From the NCBI GenBank assembly GCA_016180165.1, contig JACPBU010000126.1:1-15764 (forward strand): DNA of 15,764 nucleotides. Reading direction: 5' to 3'. A model generated the notes under the pieces. That model searched no databases. It was not told the DNA's origin and was given only the letters and a program-made list of their open reading frames with translations. Within the stretch, counting starts at the first letter, position 1. Each line of letters opens with the position of its first letter. Both the position numbers and the translations under genes were made by a program. Below are positions 12,221 through 15,764 of the stretch, piece by piece. The stretch comes from Candidatus Woesearchaeota archaeon. Lineage in GTDB: Archaea; Nanobdellota; Nanobdellia; Woesearchaeales; JACPBV01.

Positions 12221-12718
12221 CTACCGATTGAGGGCATGTTTTGCCCTGAACTCTTTCTTGTTGACGACAGCAAGCATCATCCTTGCCTCTGCAACCTGTT
12301 TTCCATTGATAAGAGCAGTTCCGGCAAGCAATGCGCCCCGGTCATCTTTTCCCAGCAGTTTCAATTCAAATGTTATTGTGTCTCCCGGAAAGGCTGGTGC
12401 ATTGAACTTGGCCTCCGATATTTTATATGCCAGGATGTCTTTCTCTTCATGGTGTTCAATGCTGTATCGCACCAACAATGTCCCAGCCTGCCCCATCCCT
12501 TCAATGATCAAAGCTCCCGGCATGATGGGGAACCCAGCAAAATGCCCCTTGAAATAATCAGCATCTGGATCGCAATATTTGGTGGCAGTGATAGCCTCTT
12601 TCTCCAGCCGCAATACCTTATCGATAAAAAGGAAGTGATCATTGTAAGGTATCACCTTCATGATGCTCTCTCTGCTCAACTCTCCCTGCTCATTTTTCAG
12701 CTTGTCAATAGCGTTCAT
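12221..12718 (-). CDS. fabZ: FabZ-like 3-hydroxyacyl-thioester dehydratase (HotDog fold)
   Basis: This enzyme removes water from (3R)-hydroxyacyl thioesters to give trans-2-enoyl thioesters. The 165-aa protein follows FabZ closely: ESIMKVIPYNDHFLFIDKVLRL corresponds to the FabZ 'I..LlPHRyPFLLvDrV' segment, KGHFAGFPIMPGALIIEGMGQAG contains catalytic His59 and the acidic Glu73, and FNAPAFPGDTITFELKLL is the typical second half. The 'PHRYP' of FabZ is PYNDH here. It is the first gene of the - strand operon. Upstream on the - strand are GAGGAT and a TATA-like CTTTTTTAAAG (12754-12764) at proper spacing. FabZ family members have also been recruited to other pathways such as LpxA-locus hydroxyacyl handling, but the FabG/thiolase neighbours point to acyl-chain elongation. 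I see no enoyl reductase to complete the cycle. Confidence 0.9.
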   Translation of the reverse strand: MNAIDKLKNEQGELSRESIMKVIPYNDHFLFIDKVLRLEKEAITATKYCDPDADYFKGHFAGFPIMPGALIIEGMGQAGTLLVRYSIEHHEEKDILAYKISEAKFNAPAFPGDTITFELKLLGKDDRGALLAGTALINGKQVAEARMMLAVVNKKEFRAKHALNR

Positions 12719-12753
12719 GGATAGTAATCCTCAGACGGAAAGAAAGGCAGGGG

Positions 12754-12764
12754 CTTTAAAAAAG
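12754..12764 (-). promoter_or_regulatory. TATA-like box of the fabZ-thiolase operon
   Basis: Read on the - strand, CTTTTTTAAAG is centred about 26 nt before position 12733. This gives a leader of about 15 nt with a GAGGAT ribosome-binding site before the fabZ ATG at 12718. It is the only good TATA candidate in the 120 nt upstream of fabZ. Confidence 0.5.
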
Positions 12765-12825
12765 TTTGGTTTTGCAAAGTGTCCTTTTTAGCAGGTTTTA
12801 TCGGAGAAAAATGCCGCCTGTCAAT

Positions 12826-12874
12826 TATAGTAAATCACCGAAATTCTCGAAAATCCAAAAGGTGATTTACTATA
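12826..12874. promoter_or_regulatory. Perfect 14-bp inverted repeat, candidate operator IR1
   Basis: TATAGTAAATCACC (12826-12839) and GGTGATTTACTATA (12861-12874) are exact reverse complements separated by 21 nt. They are in the divergent region between the fabZ operon and the biotin carboxylase gene. The arms share the core TAGnAAATC with the neighbouring repeat at 12876-12917. Centre-to-centre distance to that repeat is about 46 bp. A dimeric or tetrameric transcription factor controlling both directions is the simplest reading (inference). Confidence 0.7.
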
Positions 12875-12875
12875 C

Positions 12876-12917
12876 TAGAAAATCTCGCAATATTTCGATA
12901 ATTAACGAGATTTGCTA
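12876..12917. promoter_or_regulatory. 12-bp inverted repeat with one mismatch, candidate operator IR2
   Basis: TAGAAAATCTCG (12876-12887) and CGAGATTTGCTA (12906-12917) pair at 11 of 12 positions across an 18-nt spacer. Both arms match the TAGnAAATC core of IR1. The right arm ends 15 nt before the TATA-like box of the biotin carboxylase gene, so a bound protein could interfere with or recruit TBP/TFB there. Confidence 0.65.
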
Positions 12918-12925
12918 TTAGTACC

Positions 12926-12942
12926 CATAAACCTTTTAAACC
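12926..12942 (+). promoter_or_regulatory. Promoter of the biotin carboxylase gene
   Basis: Two overlapping AT-rich boxes are present, CATAAACC (from 12926) and CCTTTTAAACC (12932-12942). The second is centred about 27 nt before the ATG at 12964 and the first about 26 nt before the ATG at 12952. No Shine-Dalgarno site precedes either codon, so the mRNA is probably leaderless and the choice between the two starts remains open. Confidence 0.45.
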
Positions 12943-12951
12943 TTCCTTCAC

Positions 12952-14874
12952 ATGTATCATTCGATGCGCATCACAAAAGGCATTAAGCAGAAGGTTGCCG
13001 TATTGGTCAACCGGGCGCTGCAGGACATGATGAGGGGCTACCGGTTTGCAAGAGGCATAGCCCTGCGCACAAAATCAAAGATGCCATTTGTCTATAAGGA
13101 GGTTGAAAGCCTGATCAAATCTCATCTGATCTCGATAGGGGTTGACGAGACTCTTTTTGAGAAGGCAGGCATCAACGGCTTTAGTGACATCATCGCCAGG
13201 AATGTCGCCCAGAAGCTACCCAATGTGGATGATGCCCAGATAAGCAAAATCATAAAAGATAGTTCAAAAAAATCATTCCTCGACCTGATTACCGTTGGCC
13301 TCAACCCTCAGCAGGGGATAAAAGATATCACCAGGGTTTCAAGGAAAAGATTGTTCAGGCGTATTCTCATTGCCAACAGGGGGGAGATCGCTCTGCGCAT
13401 TCTGCGGGCATGCAGGGAGCTGCAGATTGAGACGGTGGCAGTTTACACCCCTCATGACAAGGGCGCATTGGCTGTAAAATTTGCAGATAAGGCTTACCAG
13501 ATTGGTAGGAACGCTAATGACTATCTCAATACGGAAAAGATACTTGCGATTGCAAAAAAGGCTAAGGTTGATGCCATCCATCCGGGGTATGGGTTTCTTG
13601 CGGAAAACGCAGGATTCTCGGCATTATGCGAGAAGAACGGCATAAAATTTATAGGCCCTTCATCTGAATCGATGGGAAAGTTAGGAAACAAGGATGGCGC
13701 CAGGATGATGGCTCAGCAGTTGGGCATTCCCATCTTGAAGGGATCTAAGCCGCTAAAGGACGAGCACGAAGCCCTTGAGATGGCAAAAGGCATTGGATAT
13801 CCTGTTATTCTTAAGGCAGTCTCCGGTGGTGGCGGAAAGGGGATGCGCGTTATACGGAATCCCTCAGCTATCCATGCAGCCTTTCGCTCGGCTTCAGCAG
13901 AAGCCAGGGCATCTTTTGGCAAGGGGAGGCTGTACATCGAGAAATATCTTGAGGACCCTTCCCACATCGAGTTCCAGATCCTTGCAGATAAATATGGCCA
14001 TGCTATCCATCTGGGCGAGAGGGATTGCAGCATCCAGAGGAAGCACCAGAAGCTGATTGAGGAATCCCCTTCTCCGGTGTTAGGCAGCGCTTTGCGGGAG
14101 AAGATGGGAGAGGCTGCCGTGAGCCTTGCGAAAGAAGCCCACTATGAAGGTGCCGGCACCGTCGAATTTCTTCTTGGAAAGAAAAAAGATTTTTATCTTA
14201 TCGAGATGAACACCCGCATCCAGGTTGAGCACGGGATCACCGAGATGGTGACTGGAGTTGATCTCATCAAAGAGCAGATTAAGATAGCAGCAGGCGCTAA
14301 GCTGGCTTACCGCCAGCACGACCTTACCTTTGATGGCTGGGCGATTGAATGCAGGATCAATGCAGAATCACCGTCACAGAACTTCGCGCCTCAAACCGGC
14401 ACTATCCGGAACTATCTGCCTCCGGGAGGTATAGGCATCCGTGTCTGCTCATCCTGCCACGCAGGCCATGTGGTGAGCCCGCATTATGACTCACTGATAG
14501 CCAAGCTGATGTGCAAGGGCTCATCGAGGCTTGAGGCCATCGCAAGGATGAGGAGAGCGCTGCAGGAATATATCATCGAAGGTGTTGAGACAACTATTCC
14601 GCTGCACATCGCCATCCTCAGCCACAAGGAATTCATCAGGGGGAACGTCACAACCCATTTTATTGAAAAATTTAAGATTATCGAAAAGATTAAGAAAGAG
14701 AAGCCAAGGAAAAGGCCATTGACCAAAGAGGAGAAAACAATTATCATCACAGCTGCCGTCGCTCAGTATAAGGGCAGCGGGCAGGGGAACAGCCTAACAG
14801 GCAGCAACGGATGGATGCAGGCAGCGCGGCAGGAATCACTTCACGATGGCGAGCTTCAGGATTCAGCACTATAA
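12952..14874 (+). CDS. accC: Biotin carboxylase subunit of an acyl-CoA carboxylase, with N-terminal extension
   Basis: This subunit carboxylates biotin on a carrier protein using ATP and bicarbonate, the first half-reaction of acetyl-, propionyl- or pyruvate carboxylases. Residues about 136-585 are a full biotin carboxylase: RRILIANRGEIALRILRA, HPGYGFLAEN (210-219), Gly-rich ATP loop SGGGGKGM (291-298), ERDCSIQRKHQK (356-367) and MNTRIQVEH (419-427). Canonical AccC starts at the ILIANRGE block. Here about 135 extra residues precede it (MRITKGIKQK to DITRVSRKR), helical and basic with no domain I recognise. The tail (about 595-640) ends in KTIIITAAVAQYKG and GWMQAARQESL. It is a subunit only: no biotin-carrier or carboxyltransferase domain is fused or encoded here. 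ATG 12964 is an alternative start. The 3' end overlaps the biotin ligase gene by 29 nt. The acyl-CoA substrate cannot be told from this subunit. Confidence 0.9.
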   Translation: MYHSMRITKGIKQKVAVLVNRALQDMMRGYRFARGIALRTKSKMPFVYKEVESLIKSHLISIGVDETLFEKAGINGFSDIIARNVAQKLPNVDDAQISKIIKDSSKKSFLDLITVGLNPQQGIKDITRVSRKRLFRRILIANRGEIALRILRACRELQIETVAVYTPHDKGALAVKFADKAYQIGRNANDYLNTEKILAIAKKAKVDAIHPGYGFLAENAGFSALCEKNGIKFIGPSSESMGKLGNKDGARMMAQQLGIPILKGSKPLKDEHEALEMAKGIGYPVILKAVSGGGGKGMRVIRNPSAIHAAFRSASAEARASFGKGRLYIEKYLEDPSHIEFQILADKYGHAIHLGERDCSIQRKHQKLIEESPSPVLGSALREKMGEAAVSLAKEAHYEGAGTVEFLLGKKKDFYLIEMNTRIQVEHGITEMVTGVDLIKEQIKIAAGAKLAYRQHDLTFDGWAIECRINAESPSQNFAPQTGTIRNYLPPGGIGIRVCSSCHAGHVVSPHYDSLIAKLMCKGSSRLEAIARMRRALQEYIIEGVETTIPLHIAILSHKEFIRGNVTTHFIEKFKIIEKIKKEKPRKRPLTKEEKTIIITAAVAQYKGSGQGNSLTGSNGWMQAARQESLHDGELQDSAL

Positions 14875-15556
14875 GGTTTTGGATTCTACCAACCTTGAGG
14901 CAAAGAGGCTTTTGTTGCCTAATTCCGTTATTGTTGCAGATACCCAGGCAAAAGGAAGGGGCCGTTACCGGCGTTCCTGGAGCTCAGGCAAAGGTGGACT
15001 TTATTTTTCTATTATCTTGAAGCGGCAGGTGTCAGAGTCATCCTCCTTATCCTTATTCACTCTTATCGCTGCATTGGCTGTAAGAAGCGGGATTAAAAAG
15101 ATAGCGGGAATCTCTTCTGCGATAAAGTGGCCGAACGATATCCTGATTGGGGGCAGGAAAGTTGCTGGAATCTTGGTTGAGTCGCTCATCACCGGCAAAG
15201 TTGCTTTTGTTATTATAGGGATAGGCATCAATGCCAACAACTCTTTGCCTCGGGAACTGAGGAAGAGGGGCATAAGCATCAGGCAAGTTTTCAAAAAAGA
15301 GATCGACAATCAGATGCTGTTGGCATCCATCCTCCATTCTTTTGAGAAGTATCTTAGTTCATGGAAAAAAACAGATTTTTCTCCCCTGTTGGAAGAATAC
15401 CGGAGTTATTGCATCACTTTGGGCACGATAGTTGCAGTCAAATCTGGTGGCAGGCAGTTCAGGGGCAGGGCATCCGGAATAAATGAAGAAGGCCATCTTC
15501 TCATCGAAGGTAAAGATGGTAAGCATGAAATAATTGATGGGACTTTATTAAAGTGA
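14846..15556 (+). CDS. birA: Biotin--protein ligase, catalytic-only type
   Basis: The enzyme activates biotin with ATP and attaches it to the carrier lysine of biotin-dependent carboxylases. The 236-aa protein starts directly with the catalytic domain: YKVLDSTNLEAKRL, the biotin/ATP-binding GRGRYRRSWSSGKGGLYFS (37-55), catalytic-site KWPNDI (94-99), GRKVAGILVES (103-113) and the IGIGINAN strand. A C-terminal SH3-like part follows (GTIVAVKSGGRQFRGRA, then HEIIDGTLLK). There is no N-terminal winged-helix domain, so it is not a BirA-type repressor and cannot be the protein acting on the divergent-region repeats by that route. The gene begins 29 nt before the end of accC in another frame, a coupling that fits one operon. 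It implies that a biotinylated carrier protein is encoded elsewhere in the genome. Confidence 0.93.
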   Translation: MASFRIQHYKVLDSTNLEAKRLLLPNSVIVADTQAKGRGRYRRSWSSGKGGLYFSIILKRQVSESSSLSLFTLIAALAVRSGIKKIAGISSAIKWPNDILIGGRKVAGILVESLITGKVAFVIIGIGINANNSLPRELRKRGISIRQVFKKEIDNQMLLASILHSFEKYLSSWKKTDFSPLLEEYRSYCITLGTIVAVKSGGRQFRGRASGINEEGHLLIEGKDGKHEIIDGTLLK

Positions 15557-15689
15557 TGGTAAATCATGGAGTGTAACCATTCCATCCGGTATTTGACCTT
15601 TGCCGACCGAAGGGAGCGCAAATAAGAAAATTCAAACCTGATAATCCTTCCCCCTTTCTGAAAGAGTATGTATTAAGCTTCAGACGTGG

Positions 15690-15735
15690 GCTCTACTATC
15701 CTAATGTCAAAAACTGCTGTTTTTGAGCATGCTCA
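15690..15735. repeat. Third copy of the CTCTRCYATCCTAATGTCAAAA repeat, hairpin form
   Basis: GCTCTACTATCCTAATGTC followed by AAAAACT matches the left end of the 149-nt element at 7664-7688 with two substitutions and one extra A. Here TCAAAAAC (15707-15714) pairs perfectly with GTTTTTGA (15719-15726) across a 4-nt loop, so the long interior of the first copy is missing. The 12-bp palindrome TGAGCATGCTCA (15724-15735) follows at once. The right end may lie beyond the window. The rest of the 208-nt stretch after birA (15557-15689, 15736-15764) shows only a weak GGAGTG/CATTCC hairpin near 15570. Confidence 0.5.
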
Positions 15736-15764
15736 GAAATCGTTACTATCATTATAAGATATAA

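Noticed and set aside
8781..12718. Mevalonate pathway (thiolase + DUF35 + HMG-CoA synthase) locus
   Set aside because: No HMG-CoA synthase or reductase is present, the DUF35 is fused to DUF362, and FabG/FabZ point to acyl-chain elongation instead.
14846..15556. BirA acting as repressor of the divergent promoter
   Set aside because: The protein lacks the N-terminal winged-helix domain needed for operator binding.

Overview
The window comes from an archaeon. It holds the 3' end of an archaeal RadA recombinase, an archaeal-type ribosomal protein uS2, a TRAM-domain protein, a 2'-5' RNA ligase-like phosphodiesterase, AT-rich TATA boxes about 26 bp upstream of likely start points, and archaeal-style Shine-Dalgarno sites. 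The SpoIIM-like membrane protein, the two-TM protein with a C-terminal 'GW' tail and the small EF-Tu domain-2 protein are gene types I associate with DPANN (Woesearchaeota-like) genomes; that placement is inference.

Left part (1-5004, + strand): informational and housekeeping genes. These are radA (partial), a TRAM protein with an acidic tail, thpR, an unidentified membrane protein, a SpoIIM homologue, rpsB with a possibly structured leader, and a one-domain elongation-factor-like protein. A short-unit minisatellite lies between the two membrane-protein genes.

Right part (5038-15556): a lipid-synthesis locus of bacterial character. On the - strand, reading from 12718 leftward, are a FabZ-like dehydratase, thiolase 2, a zinc-ribbon/OB (DUF35)-DUF362 fusion, thiolase 1 and a FabG-like ketoreductase. 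The first four are packed within 0-10 nt of each other. After a 359-nt gap comes one PlsC-type acyltransferase, and after a 270-nt repeat-rich gap come a second PlsC and gpsA, which overlap by 8 nt. Divergent on the + strand are a biotin carboxylase with an unusual 135-residue N-terminal extension and an overlapping biotin-protein ligase. The 233-nt divergent region carries two strong inverted repeats whose four half-sites share a TAGnAAATC core. They look like operators for a common regulator.

Together the genes could make acyl chains (carboxylase, thiolase-fold condensing enzymes, FabG, FabZ), make sn-glycerol-3-phosphate (GpsA) and join them (two PlsC). Canonical archaeal lipids use isoprenoids on sn-glycerol-1-phosphate, so this is a candidate bacterial-style ester-lipid or ACP-independent fatty-acid pathway in an archaeon. 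Not present here: ACP, FabD, a standard KAS, enoyl reductase, the biotin carrier and the carboxyltransferase. Both thiolases also lack the usual second catalytic cysteine. The DUF35-DUF362 fusion between them is the least explained protein.

Non-coding structure also stands out. There is a 149-nt element closed by 10-bp and 9-bp perfect stems between fabG and plsC, with related copies beside it and at the right edge. There is also a tiny upstream ORF overlapping a hairpin in the rpsB leader.
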